Made by a program: the position numbers and the translations under genes | Assembly (NCBI RefSeq): GCF_036518555.1 | Contig: NZ_DATDMY010000335.1 | Location: 1-32,486, forward strand | From: Dokdonella_A sp036518555 | GTDB taxonomy: Bacteria > Pseudomonadota > Gammaproteobacteria > Xanthomonadales > Rhodanobacteraceae | Direction of reading: 5' to 3' | DNA: 32,486 bases | Shown: piece by piece, positions 1 through 8,665 of the stretch | Layout of the letters: every line of letters starts with the position of its first letter | Position numbering within the stretch: position 1 is the first letter of the stretch | Notes under the pieces: model-generated | What the model saw: only the letters and a program-made list of their open reading frames with translations | Told to the model about the DNA's origin: nothing | Databases searched by the model: none

Positions 1-2730
1 GCCGATCGCGGCCATGATCGAGAACGTCGTGCCGCTGAGCCAGAACAGCCAGAACACACCGAACACCGAGAAAACGAACGTCGTGAGGATCGCCAGCGGA
101 TAGATCAGCGACTCGAACATCGCGCACATGACGATGTAGACGAGTACGAGCGCGATGAGCGTGTTGAACAACATCTGTTGGCCGGCCTGGTCTTCGCGAT
201 CGAAGCCCTGGCCGAAGCTCCAGCGGTAGCCGGGCGGGAACGCGAACGTGTCCAGCGCTTCGGTGATTTCCTTGCGCGCGTCCTGCATCGTCTTCTTTTC
301 GCCGAGGTTCGCGGTGATCTTCAGCGCGGTCAGGCGATCGACGCGCTGGATCGCCGAGGCGGTCTCGTGCGAGTCGGTGCGCAGCATCGTCAGCAGCGGC
401 ACCTGCGTGCCGTCGGGCGCGCGCAACTTGAAGTCGGACAAGCCTGAAAGGCTCTGCGTGTCGGCGCCCTGGAAGCGCAGCCACACGGGCAGTTGGCGGT
501 CGTCGGCGTGGAAGTCCTTGAGCGGCATGCCGCGCAGCGCGATCTGGATGTAGTTCGCGACCGTCTGCGCGTCGAAGCCGTACTGCTTGGCTCGGATCCG
601 ATCGACCTGGGTCGCGACTTCGCGATCGCCGTTGCCCTTCTCGGCGCGCACGTCGCGCAGGCTCGGCAGGTGCGAAAGCACGTTGATCACGTTCGGCGCG
701 AGCTCGCGCAGTTCCTCCATCGAATCGCCGATCAGCGAGATGTCGACGCCGCCGCCGAGTCCGCCGTCGCCGTTGCCGTCGAAGCCGACCTTGCCCGTCG
801 CGAGCTTGGGAAGGCCCTTGCGGATGTCCTCCTTGATCGCCGACGACGAGCGATTGCTGCCGTAGCCGAACAGGTCCTTCGCCCACTCGATCACGCCCGG
901 CTTCTTGTCCTGCAGCAGCACGCGCGTCATCGCCTGGCCCTGCTCGGAGTACCAGGTGTAGACCGAGGTGATCTCGAACTTCTCGCGGTTGTCGTTGAGG
1001 TACTTCTCGACCTTCATGACCTCGGGCTTGAGATCCTGCAGGCGGTAGTTCGCGTTGAGCTGGTAGAACATGCGCAGGTTGCGCGCCTCGCCGCCGCCGA
1101 AGAAGTCCATCTTCGTCTGCGTCATCGGTACGAAGCTCGCGATGACGAGGGCGAGCACGCCGAGCATGGTCCAGCGGCGGTGCGCGAGCGTCCAGGCGAC
1201 GAAGCGCCCGTAACGGTCGCGCAGGCGCGTGATCGCGTTCTCGCGACCTAGGAACTTCGGCGGGGGCATGCGCGAGGCGAACATCGGCACGATGCTGACC
1301 GCGACGAGCCACGAGGCGAGGTGGGCGATCGACATCGCGATCGCGACCTGGGCGAGGAAGATCGAGATGTTGTTGGCCTCGCCGAAGATGTTCGGCAGGA
1401 ACACGACCACGCTCGACAGCGTGCCCGCGGCGATCGCGACGCCGACGACCTGGGTGCCCTGCACCGCGCAGTACCACGGCTTGTCGGGAAACTTTTCGCG
1501 GTACTGGTAGATGCTCTCGACCACGACGACGGCGTTGTCGACGAGCATGCCGACCGCGAGCAGCAGCCCCATCATCGACAGCACGTTGAGGCTGATGCCG
1601 AAGAAGTACATGCAGCCGAGCGTCATCACGAAGCAGATCGGGATCGACAGCGATACCATCAGCGTCGAAGGCCAGTCGCGCAGGAAGAAGAACAGCACGA
1701 GCACCGACAGCAGCGTGCCCTCGAGTCCGGCCTTGCCCAGCTGCGAGAGCGAGCCGGTCACGCTCTCGGCCTGGCTCTCCATCGCATAGACCTGCATGCC
1801 CTTGAGCTCGGGCGAAGCCTGGATCTTCTTCACCTCGGCCATCACCGCGGTGCCGACGTCGACGAGGTTCGCATTGCGCTCGCGGCGGATGTCGACGCCG
1901 ATCGCGGGCTTGCCGTCGAGGCGGCGCGCGAAGTCGACGCGCGCGGGCCGCAGCGTGACGGTCGCGATGTCGCCGAGCTTGAGGCCCTGGGCGTCGAGCG
2001 GCACCGAGCGGATGTCCTCGAGCGTGCGCCATTGGCCTTGCGGCTGCACGCGGAAACGCGTGCCCGCGCCATCGACCTGCCCGGCCGAGATCGCGAAGTT
2101 CGCGTTCGACAGCGTGGTGTAGAGGTCGTTGAGGTTGATGTTGTGCGCGCTGAGCCGGTCCGAGGACAGTTCGATCTGCACCTCGGGCTTGCCGATGCCG
2201 GAGATGTCGACGTTGGCGACGCCCGGTATGCGTTCGAGCGGGCGCTTGATCTCGCGCTCGATGAGCTCGTACGCGTTGGAGAGGTCCGCGCCGTTCGAGG
2301 CGATGCGCAACTGCAGCACCGGCTCGTCCGAGGTGGAGAACTTCTGCACGAAGTAGCGCTGCATGTCCGACGGCAGGTCGGCGCGGATCGCATCGATCTT
2401 CTCGCGCGCCTGCACCGCCTTGATCGCGACGCTCTCGCCCCATTTGAACTCCATGAAGATCTGCGCGGACTCGGCGTCCGAGGTGGAGTTCATGCGCTTG
2501 ATGCCGGGCAAGGTCGCGAGCGCCTCCTCGACCGGCCGCGTGATCGTGCGTTCGATCTCAGCCGGCGTCGAGCCCGGATACGGGATCTGCACGAACAGAA
2601 ACGGCGCGTCGATGCTCGGGAACTGCTCGAGCGGCAACCGGAAGGCGGCGATCAGGCCGATCACCACCATCGTCACGAAGAACATGATCGCCGTGACGGG
2701 TCGCTTCAGGCTGAGCTCGGCGAGCGTCAT
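1..2730 (-). CDS. RND efflux permease, second of a tandem pair (partial)
   Basis: Inner-membrane proton-driven RND (resistance-nodulation-division) pump subunit, expected to work with the adaptor encoded upstream. The 910 visible codons are open to the left edge, so the C-terminal part (about 120-150 residues by family length) is missing. Seen: N-terminal TM1 followed by the RND porter start (PGSTPAEIE, about residues 50-60), a TM4 block reading GMLVDNAVVVVES, the long central periplasmic half, and second-half TM segments ending FSIMAAIG at the edge. The proton-relay pair is D-N rather than the D-D of AcrB and of its partner here; a VDN motif also occurs in other RND pumps, so this need not mean loss of function. 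The ATG overlaps the TGA of the upstream permease (ATGA), implying translational coupling. Substrate cannot be told from sequence: drug (HAE-1-like) export is the default guess. Confidence 0.93.
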   Translation of the reverse strand, partial: MTLAELSLKRPVTAIMFFVTMVVIGLIAAFRLPLEQFPSIDAPFLFVQIPYPGSTPAEIERTITRPVEEALATLPGIKRMNSTSDAESAQIFMEFKWGESVAIKAVQAREKIDAIRADLPSDMQRYFVQKFSTSDEPVLQLRIASNGADLSNAYELIEREIKRPLERIPGVANVDISGIGKPEVQIELSSDRLSAHNINLNDLYTTLSNANFAISAGQVDGAGTRFRVQPQGQWRTLEDIRSVPLDAQGLKLGDIATVTLRPARVDFARRLDGKPAIGVDIRRERNANLVDVGTAVMAEVKKIQASPELKGMQVYAMESQAESVTGSLSQLGKAGLEGTLLSVLVLFFFLRDWPSTLMVSLSIPICFVMTLGCMYFFGISLNVLSMMGLLLAVGMLVDNAVVVVESIYQYREKFPDKPWYCAVQGTQVVGVAIAAGTLSSVVVFLPNIFGEANNISIFLAQVAIAMSIAHLASWLVAVSIVPMFASRMPPPKFLGRENAITRLRDRYGRFVAWTLAHRRWTMLGVLALVIASFVPMTQTKMDFFGGGEARNLRMFYQLNANYRLQDLKPEVMKVEKYLNDNREKFEITSVYTWYSEQGQAMTRVLLQDKKPGVIEWAKDLFGYGSNRSSSAIKEDIRKGLPKLATGKVGFDGNGDGGLGGGVDISLIGDSMEELRELAPNVINVLSHLPSLRDVRAEKGNGDREVATQVDRIRAKQYGFDAQTVANYIQIALRGMPLKDFHADDRQLPVWLRFQGADTQSLSGLSDFKLRAPDGTQVPLLTMLRTDSHETASAIQRVDRLTALKITANLGEKKTMQDARKEITEALDTFAFPPGYRWSFGQGFDREDQAGQQMLFNTLIALVLVYIVMCAMFESLIYPLAILTTFVFSVFGVFWLFWLSGTTFSIMAAIG

Positions 2731-5700
2731 GCGCGCTGTCCCTCCGGATGGAAGCCTTCGATCGCGAGGTCGTCGTCCGAACCGGCGTGCTCGACCTTTG
2801 CGTGCCGGCGCGCGCCGCGTTCGACGTACCACGCGTCGCCGCGCCGATCGAGCAGGTCATAGACGATCGGGATCACGACCAGCGTGAGCAGCGTCGACAC
2901 GGCGAGGCCGCCGATCACCGTGAGCGCCATCGGCGCGCGCACCTCGGCGCCTTCGCCCCAGCCGAGTGCGAGCGGGGCGAAACCGATCAAGGTACACAAG
3001 GTCGTCATCACGATCGGCCGCAGGCGCGACTCGGCGCCCTGCGCGAGCGCTTCGCGCTTGGGCACGCCGGCTTCGCGCAGCTGGTTGACGCGGTCGATCA
3101 GCACGATCGCGTTCTTCACGACGATGCCGACCAGCATGATGAGGCCGATGAATACGACCACCGAGATCGCCGACCCCGACAGCTTGAGCGCGAGGATAGC
3201 GCCGACCGCGGCGAGCGGGATCGAGAACATGATCACGAACGGGTGCAGCAGCGACTCGAACTGCGACGCCATCACGAGGTAGACGAGGAAGATCGCGAGG
3301 CCGAGCGCGAACAGCAGTGACTGCACCGACGAATCGAGCTCCTCGCTCTGGCCGCCGATGCGCACCTTCACGCCCGCGGCGAGCGGATTCTTCGCGACGA
3401 GGCCTTCGACCTCCTTCACCGCACTCGCGAGATCGCCCTCGCGCAGGTTCGCCGATACGATCGCGACGCGCTCCTGGCTCACGCGATGGATCTCGCTCGG
3501 GCCTTCGGTCGCGATCACGTCGGCGACTGCGGACAGGCGCACTGGCGTGTCGGCGCTCGACTGCGAGGTGTCGGCGAGCGTGCCGCCGCTGCCGTCGCTG
3601 CCGTTGGCGTCGCCGCCGCTGGAACCGCCGCCACCCATCGCGCCCGCGGCGCTGCTGGTCGAGCCGCTGCCCGAACCGTTCGCGCCCTTCGCGGAGATGT
3701 AGCCGACGACGAGGTTGCGCACGTCGTCGACGCCGGTGCGGTCGGCAGCGCGAGCGCGCACGAGCACGTCGATCTTGCGATCGCGGAAGTCGTAGCGCGT
3801 GGCGACCTCGCCCTTGACCTTGCGCACGACGCGATCGGCGATCTCGCGCGTGGTCAGGCCGAGCGCGGCGGCGCGGTCCTGGTCGAAATGCACCTGGATC
3901 TCCGGATAGCCGCCCTCCACCGTCGATTTGACGTCGGCGAAGCGCGGCGAGCCCTTCATGAGTTCGGCGAGGCGCTGGCCGCCCTTGGCGAGCGTGTCGA
4001 GGTCGTAGCCGCGGATCTCGATTTCGAGCGGTGCCGAGAAGCTGAAGAGCTCGGGCCGCGCGAACTTGACGCTCGCATCGGCGCGCGTCATGCCCTGGCG
4101 CAAGCGCTCGATCTCGGCCGCCTCGATCTTCTTGCTGCCGCCGTCCTTGAGCGCGATCGACAGCCGCGCGATGTTCTCGCCCGATTCTGTCGGGTTCGCG
4201 TCGAGGCGCGTGCCGGTGCCGGCGACGCCGTAGATCGATTCGACGCCCGGGTCCTTCGCATGGCGCGTCGAGATCTCGTCGACGACCTTGTCGGTCTCCG
4301 CGAGCGGCGTGCCCGGCGGCAAGGTCACCGTCATGTTGAAGCGACCCTGCGCGAGCTGCGGGATGAGGTCGAGGCCGAGCGTCGGCACGAGCGCGAGCGT
4401 CGCGACGAGCGCAGCGACCGCGAAGCCGAGCACCGGCCACGGACGCGCGAGCGCCTTCGGCAGGAAGCCGTGATAGGCCATCGCCGCCCGCTCGTACGGC
4501 CACAGCACGACGACCGCAATGCGCTTGAGCACGTAGCCGATCCCCGCGCCGATCGGCCGGAACACGAGGAAGCCGAGCAGCGCGAAGAGGCGCACGATGT
4601 AGGAGATCACGAGCATCACGAGCAACGTGACGACGTAGAGCACGGCGAGCAGCACCGAGAAAGGCAACAGCACGACGAGCAGCGCCCAGCGCAGCACGAC
4701 GGGCCAGCGCTTTTCGAGCGGCCAGGCGATCATCGGGAGGACCGAGCGGGTCTTGCGCCAGAGCGGATCGGCTTGCACCGGCTCGTCCTTGTACGCGAGC
4801 GGCGAGCGCCCCTTGAGCGAGGCGAGCATCGGGATCAAGGTCATCGCGACGACGAGCGAGATGAGCATCGCGAACGTGATCGTGAGCGCCTGGTCGCGGA
4901 ACAGCTGGCCGGCGACGCCCTGCACGAATACGAGCGGGAAGAACACCGCGACCGTCGTCAACGTCGAAGCGGTCACCGCCATGCCCACTTCGGCCGTGCC
5001 GCGCACGGCCGCCTCGACGATCGACGCGCCCTTCTCGCGCAGCCGCGCGATGTTCTCGAGCACGACGATCGAGTCGTCGACGACCATGCCGGTCGCGAGC
5101 GCGAGGCCGCCGAGCGACATCACGTTGAGCGAGAGGTGCAGCTGGTCCATGAAGAAGAACGTCGCGATCAGCGAGACCGGTAGCGACAGGGAGATGATGA
5201 ACGTGCTCCACGAGTCGCGCAGGAAGAAGAAGATGATGAGGATCGCGAGCACGCCGCCGATCAGCGCGTCCTTCTTCACGTCGCTGAGCGCGCCTTCGAT
5301 GAACACCGACTGGTCCTCGATCATGCCGAGGTTCGTATCGGCCGGCAGCGACTTCTTCAGTCGCTCGATCTCGGCCTTGACCGCATTGGCGACGCTCACC
5401 GTGTTGGCGTCGCCTTCCTTGTAGATCGCGAGCTCGATCGCCTCGTGGCCGTCGATGCGCACGATGCCTTCGCGTTCCTTGAAGCCCTGGCGCACCTCGG
5501 CGATGTCCTTGAGCCGGATCGGCACGTTGCCGTCGATCTTGACGAGCAGCTCGCGCATCTCGTCGAGCGTCTTGAACTGGTTGATCGTGCGCACGAGGAA
5601 GCGCTGGCTGCCCTCGTCGATGCGGCCGCCGGACGCGTTGACGTTCTCGTTCTTGAGGCGCGTGTTGACGTCGTTGATGTCGATGCCGAGGCGCGCGAGC

Positions 5701-6281
5701 TTCTGCTGGTCGATCAGCACCTCGATCTCGTCCTCGAGGCCGCCACCGACCTTGACCGCGGCGACGCCAGCGACCGGCTCGAGGTGCTTCTTGAGGTCGT
5801 CGTCGGCGAAGCGGCGCAGTTGCTTGAGGCGCGCCTCGTCGGTGTCGCCCTTGGCCGTCAGGCCGAGCCGGATGATCGGATCGGTCGACGGGTTGAAACG
5901 CAACAGCAGCGGCTTCTTCGCTTCGAGCGGCAGCTGCACCGTGTCGAGCTTGTCGCGCACCTCGAGGCTCGCCATGTCCATGTCGGTGCCCCAGGCGAAC
6001 TCGAGCACGACGTCGGACTGGCTCGTGCGCGAGACCGAATGCACCTTGCGCACGTTCTTCACCACGCCGACCGCTTCCTCGATCGGCTGGCTGATGAGGT
6101 TCTCGATCTCGAGCGGCGCCGCACCTTCGTAGTCGGTGCGCACCGTGAGGGTCGGGTACGACAGGTCCGGCAGAAGGTTGACCTTGAGCCCGCTCAGGCC
6201 GATCAGGCCGAACAGGACCAGCGTCACGGTCAGCATGCCGATCGTGACGCGCCGGCGGGTCGCCAGCTCGGGCAGGTTCAC
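2727..6281 (-). CDS. RND efflux permease, first of a tandem pair
   Basis: Complete inner-membrane RND transporter of 1184 aa; the family is usually about 1020-1060. Seen: TM1 near residues 12-30, porter start EGAAPLEIE, TM4 motif GMVVDDSIVVLEN with the full Asp-Asp proton relay, and the matching second half. Two insertions explain the length: about 75 extra, strongly hydrophobic residues between TM6 and TM7 (roughly residues 525-608, about 4455-4710), and a Gly/Ser-rich stretch in the second periplasmic half (roughly residues 862-905, about 3565-3695). It starts with GTG, which overlaps the adaptor's TGA (GTGA), and its own TGA overlaps the next permease's ATG. Adaptor plus two permeases resembles the MdtABC layout, where two permeases form one heteromeric pump; whether that holds here is inference. 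Confidence 0.95.
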   Translation of the reverse strand: MNLPELATRRRVTIGMLTVTLVLFGLIGLSGLKVNLLPDLSYPTLTVRTDYEGAAPLEIENLISQPIEEAVGVVKNVRKVHSVSRTSQSDVVLEFAWGTDMDMASLEVRDKLDTVQLPLEAKKPLLLRFNPSTDPIIRLGLTAKGDTDEARLKQLRRFADDDLKKHLEPVAGVAAVKVGGGLEDEIEVLIDQQKLARLGIDINDVNTRLKNENVNASGGRIDEGSQRFLVRTINQFKTLDEMRELLVKIDGNVPIRLKDIAEVRQGFKEREGIVRIDGHEAIELAIYKEGDANTVSVANAVKAEIERLKKSLPADTNLGMIEDQSVFIEGALSDVKKDALIGGVLAILIIFFFLRDSWSTFIISLSLPVSLIATFFFMDQLHLSLNVMSLGGLALATGMVVDDSIVVLENIARLREKGASIVEAAVRGTAEVGMAVTASTLTTVAVFFPLVFVQGVAGQLFRDQALTITFAMLISLVVAMTLIPMLASLKGRSPLAYKDEPVQADPLWRKTRSVLPMIAWPLEKRWPVVLRWALLVVLLPFSVLLAVLYVVTLLVMLVISYIVRLFALLGFLVFRPIGAGIGYVLKRIAVVVLWPYERAAMAYHGFLPKALARPWPVLGFAVAALVATLALVPTLGLDLIPQLAQGRFNMTVTLPPGTPLAETDKVVDEISTRHAKDPGVESIYGVAGTGTRLDANPTESGENIARLSIALKDGGSKKIEAAEIERLRQGMTRADASVKFARPELFSFSAPLEIEIRGYDLDTLAKGGQRLAELMKGSPRFADVKSTVEGGYPEIQVHFDQDRAAALGLTTREIADRVVRKVKGEVATRYDFRDRKIDVLVRARAADRTGVDDVRNLVVGYISAKGANGSGSGSTSSAAGAMGGGGSSGGDANGSDGSGGTLADTSQSSADTPVRLSAVADVIATEGPSEIHRVSQERVAIVSANLREGDLASAVKEVEGLVAKNPLAAGVKVRIGGQSEELDSSVQSLLFALGLAIFLVYLVMASQFESLLHPFVIMFSIPLAAVGAILALKLSGSAISVVVFIGLIMLVGIVVKNAIVLIDRVNQLREAGVPKREALAQGAESRLRPIVMTTLCTLIGFAPLALGWGEGAEVRAPMALTVIGGLAVSTLLTLVVIPIVYDLLDRRGDAWYVERGARRHAKVEHAGSDDDLAIEGFHPEGQRA

Positions 6282-7513
6282 GAATGCTTCTCCGTCGACG
6301 CGACCGACGCCATCGCATCGGGGCTCTTGCTCGCGCTCTCGAGCACCTGCACCTCGGTCCCCTCGCGCACCGCATTGCGGCCGATCGTGATCACGCGCTC
6401 GCCGTCGGCGAGGCCGTCGCGGATTTCGATGCGATCGCCTTCCGCATAGCCGGTCTTGACCACGCGGCGCTTGGCCACGAACGCCGGAGGCGCAGGCTTC
6501 GCCGTCTCGGCCGCGACCGCCTCGCCCGCCTTGCCCTTCGGCGCTTGCTTGCCGTCCTTCTTGTCGTCCTTCGGCGGCGCGGGTTCGACCACGAACACCG
6601 AACTCACGCCGTCTTCTTCGACGATCGCGTTGCGCGGCACGACGAGCGCGTCGTGGCGCTGGTCGTAGGTGACCTCGATACGGCCGAACATGCCCGGCTT
6701 CAGCGTCGCGGTCGAATCGCGGAACGCGCAGGTGACGCGGAAGGTGCCGCTCGCTGCGTCGACGACCGGCGCGATGCGCGCGATCGAGCCGTCGAACGAC
6801 TTGCCGCCGAGCGCGTCGACGCGCATGCGCACCGGTTGGCCCGCCTTGAGCGTGTCGAGGTCCCGTTCGGGCACGTTGAGCACTGCCTCGAGCGGATCGA
6901 GGTCGACGATCTGGAACATCGCCTGGTTCAGCTGCACGAGATTGCCGAGCTTGACCGAGCGCTTGGCGATCACGCCCGAGATCGGCGCGACGACGCGCGT
7001 GTAGGACAGGTCGATCTGCGCGCCGTCGACGATGGCCTTCTGCGTCTCGAGGTCGTACTTCGTGCTGTCGTAGTCGGCCTTCGGCGTGATCTTGAGCGCA
7101 AAGCCCTTGTCGGCCTTGTCGTAAGCGGCCTGCGCCTTCTTCAGGGTCGCCGACGCCTGCGCGAGCTTGTTGCGTGCCGCATCGCTGTCGAGCTCGGCGA
7201 GCACCTGGCCCTTCTGCACGTGCATGCCTTCCTCGACGAAAAGCTTGAGCACGATGCCGGTCGTCTTGGCGACGACCTGTGCGTCACCGACGGCCTCGAG
7301 CGTGGCGGTGCCGGAGTAGTTGGCCGTGATCGTCTGGTGCGAGGCCGGGGCGACCTCGACCGGGATCGATGTCTGCGCGTTGGCGTCCTTGCCCATGCCG
7401 TCGCCACCGCCAGCACCGCAGGCGGAAAGCAGGGCGATGGAAGCCGCGAGCGAACAGCTGCGCAGGATTCGGAAACCGCGGAAATTCGGGGTTGCGGCGA
7501 GATTCGGGAGCAT
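6278..7513 (-). CDS. RND efflux periplasmic adaptor (membrane fusion) lipoprotein
   Basis: Periplasmic adaptor linking an RND permease to an outer-membrane channel, 411 aa, HlyD/AcrA family. Seen: an N-terminal hydrophobic segment ending in a lipobox (LSAC, Cys32), so the mature protein is probably lipid-anchored; a lipoyl-like half-motif (about residues 60-100, TGIVLKLFVEEGMHVQKGQ); an alpha-hairpin; the second lipoyl half with the typical VAPISGVIAKR sequence; then beta-barrel and membrane-proximal domains. A Lys/Pro/Ala-rich segment (about residues 313-345) interrupts the C-terminal region and looks like a flexible insert. ATG at 7511-7513; the leader has only a weak Shine-Dalgarno. It is the first gene of the three-gene operon, and no TolC-like gene follows within the window. 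Confidence 0.95.
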   Translation of the reverse strand: MLPNLAATPNFRGFRILRSCSLAASIALLSACGAGGGDGMGKDANAQTSIPVEVAPASHQTITANYSGTATLEAVGDAQVVAKTTGIVLKLFVEEGMHVQKGQVLAELDSDAARNKLAQASATLKKAQAAYDKADKGFALKITPKADYDSTKYDLETQKAIVDGAQIDLSYTRVVAPISGVIAKRSVKLGNLVQLNQAMFQIVDLDPLEAVLNVPERDLDTLKAGQPVRMRVDALGGKSFDGSIARIAPVVDAASGTFRVTCAFRDSTATLKPGMFGRIEVTYDQRHDALVVPRNAIVEEDGVSSVFVVEPAPPKDDKKDGKQAPKGKAGEAVAAETAKPAPPAFVAKRRVVKTGYAEGDRIEIRDGLADGERVITIGRNAVREGTEVQVLESASKSPDAMASVASTEKHS

Positions 7514-7544
7514 CGGAGTCGGCCTGGGGGAGGGTTGACTTGGT

Positions 7545-7573
7545 GTTATAGTAGACTACATCACTAGCAAAGT
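7545..7573 (-). promoter_or_regulatory. Candidate promoter/operator of the RND operon
   Basis: On the minus strand, TATAAC (7550-7545) lies 32 bases before the adaptor ATG and could be a -10 box; the best -35 at a 16-bp spacer is CTTTGC, which is poor. A perfect GTAG-A-CTAC inverted repeat (7551-7559) abuts the -10, as a repressor site might. This AT-richer patch stands out from the GC-rich surroundings. No regulator gene adjoins, so the operator idea is inference. Confidence 0.35.
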
Positions 7574-7830
7574 GCAATAGCCTGGCAGCCCGGCGATCTC
7601 GACCCCCTGGGGTCGCCGCGTCCTTGCTGCCCTGCCGTTGCAGCAGGGTGACGATCCGTGCGGCGATGCTGCGCCAGATCCGCCGCGCCGTCGTGAGCCG
7701 GTAGTCACGCCGCGGCTTCGCCCTTGGATGCACGCGCGGCGCAAAGAGTTGCGTGCCGCGGCGCGTCGCCGTCGTCCGGAGCGGCGTGTTTCGTGCATGC
7801 CGGCGGTGGCCGCCGGCGACGGTTGGCCGC
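7561..7830. other. Gene-less stretch between RND operon and cytochrome genes
   Basis: No convincing coding region. It holds a perfect palindrome CGACCCC-CT-GGGGTCG (7600-7615) and an arm pair TGCTGC/GCAGCA further right (about 7625-7645). The open frame running through it into the downstream cytochrome reads as an arginine- and alanine-rich sequence with no signal peptide, so I do not regard it as translated. A small RNA is possible but nothing recognisable supports one. Confidence 0.5.
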
Positions 7831-7854
7831 TATACTCCCCGGGCTTGACGCCCG
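7831..7854 (+). promoter_or_regulatory. -10 box and leader hairpin before the cytochrome genes
   Basis: TATACT at 7831-7836 matches a sigma-70 -10 element, although no good -35 is placed 16-18 bases upstream. Just downstream, CGGGC-TTGAC-GCCCG (7840-7854) would form a 5-bp stem at the start of the transcript. The ATG follows at 7887, giving a leader of about 45 nt. Confidence 0.45.
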
Positions 7855-7886
7855 AGAAGTTCAACCAACGCCGCACCGGAACGAAA

Positions 7887-8207
7887 ATGACCCGAGCGCC
7901 CCTGCTTGCCGCTGTCCTGCTGATCACTTCCCTGCCCAGCTTCGCCGCCGACAAAGGCGACGCCGCCGCGGGCAAAACGAAGGTCTACACCTGTGCCGGC
8001 TGCCACGGCATCCCGGGTTGGAAGAACCCCTATCCGAACTATCACGTGCCGAAGATCGGTGGGCAGAACTACGACTATCTCGTCGCGGCGTTGAACGGAT
8101 ACAAGAAGGGCGAGCGCGCCCACCCGACGATGCGCGCGCAAGGCGAAAGCCTGTCCGAGCAGGACATCCGCGACATCGCGACCTACCTTTCCAGCCTCAC
8201 GCCCTGA
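7887..8207 (+). CDS. Periplasmic c-type cytochrome, monohaem (first of two)
   Basis: Small soluble electron carrier of 106 aa. A Sec signal peptide (residues 1-20, ending SFA before ADKG) is followed by the haem-binding CAGCH (Cys36, Cys39, His40) and a likely axial Met82 in PTMRA, the class I arrangement. The open frame extends upstream to 7638, but only the ATG at 7887 yields a signal peptide, and it sits just after a plausible -10 box. It is followed after 16 bases by a second cytochrome of the same build, so the two are probably co-transcribed. The likely role is moving electrons between the bc1 complex or another donor and a terminal oxidase or reductase; the exact partner cannot be read from sequence. 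An insertion after the haem motif (GWKNPYPNYHVPKIGG) distinguishes it from its neighbour. Confidence 0.92.
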   Translation: MTRAPLLAAVLLITSLPSFAADKGDAAAGKTKVYTCAGCHGIPGWKNPYPNYHVPKIGGQNYDYLVAALNGYKKGERAHPTMRAQGESLSEQDIRDIATYLSSLTP

Positions 8208-8223
8208 GCCAGGACCGCACGAG

Positions 8224-8574
8224 ATGAAGCGTTACCCCGCATCGCTGTTGATCACGACGCTCGCCGTCTGCGCGGCGCCCGCCTTCGCCAAGGGCGACAT
8301 CGAAGCCGGCAAGGCGAAGGCCGTGCCGTGCCAGGCCTGCCACGGTGCCGACGGCAACGCCGCCGACCCGCAGTACCCGCGGCTCGCCGGCCAGTACCAC
8401 GACTACCTCGAGCGCGCGCTGCGCGAATACAAGTCCGGCGACCGCAAGAACCCGATCATGGCCGGTTTCGCGACCACGTTGTCCGACGAAGACATCGTCA
8501 ACGTCGCCGCGTACTTCTCGAGCCTGCCGGGCAGCAAGTTGACCGACCTGCACGACAAGGTGCAGGGCGACTGA
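8224..8574 (+). CDS. Periplasmic c-type cytochrome, monohaem (second of two)
   Basis: 116-aa class I cytochrome c, resembling one half of cytochrome c4 or c553-type proteins. Signal peptide residues 1-22 (ending AFA before KGD), haem motif CQACH (Cys36, Cys39, His40), probable axial Met79 in NPIMAGF. The haem Cys, His and Met fall at nearly the same positions as in the upstream gene and both share a Y-x-x-x-x-L-x-x-Y-K helix, so the pair is probably a tandem duplication that has diverged. Two adjacent one-domain cytochromes could do the work of a di-haem c4; that is inference. A strong GC hairpin follows the stop codon. Confidence 0.93.
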   Translation: MKRYPASLLITTLAVCAAPAFAKGDIEAGKAKAVPCQACHGADGNAADPQYPRLAGQYHDYLERALREYKSGDRKNPIMAGFATTLSDEDIVNVAAYFSSLPGSKLTDLHDKVQGD

Positions 8575-8579
8575 TCCGC

Positions 8580-8606
8580 GCGGGCGCGGCGCCATGCCGC
8601 GCCCGC
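8580..8606. terminator. GC hairpin between convergent cytochrome and nfuA genes
   Basis: CGGGCGCGGC (8581-8590) and GCCGCGCCCG (8596-8605) form a perfect 10-bp stem with a 5-nt loop, extended to 11 bp by G8580-C8606. It starts six bases after the cytochrome stop, and nfuA ends at 8666 on the other strand. No T-tract follows on either side, so it may act as a bidirectional 3'-end stabiliser or a weak terminator. Confidence 0.6.
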
Positions 8607-8665
8607 CTCGCGCCGGCGCCCGTGCCGGCACGCTCCCTGCGCAAGGATTCTCAGCTCCGCGTCGT

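Noticed and set aside
1321..2862. 513-codon plus-strand open frame opposite the RND permeases
   Set aside because: His/Asp/Arg-rich antisense sequence with no family; it crosses the junction of two real genes.
2857..6375. 1172-codon minus-strand open frame overlapping the RND permease in another frame
   Set aside because: It is a shadow of the permease in high-GC DNA: Arg/Pro/Ala-rich with no domain, while the overlapping frame is a clear RND protein.
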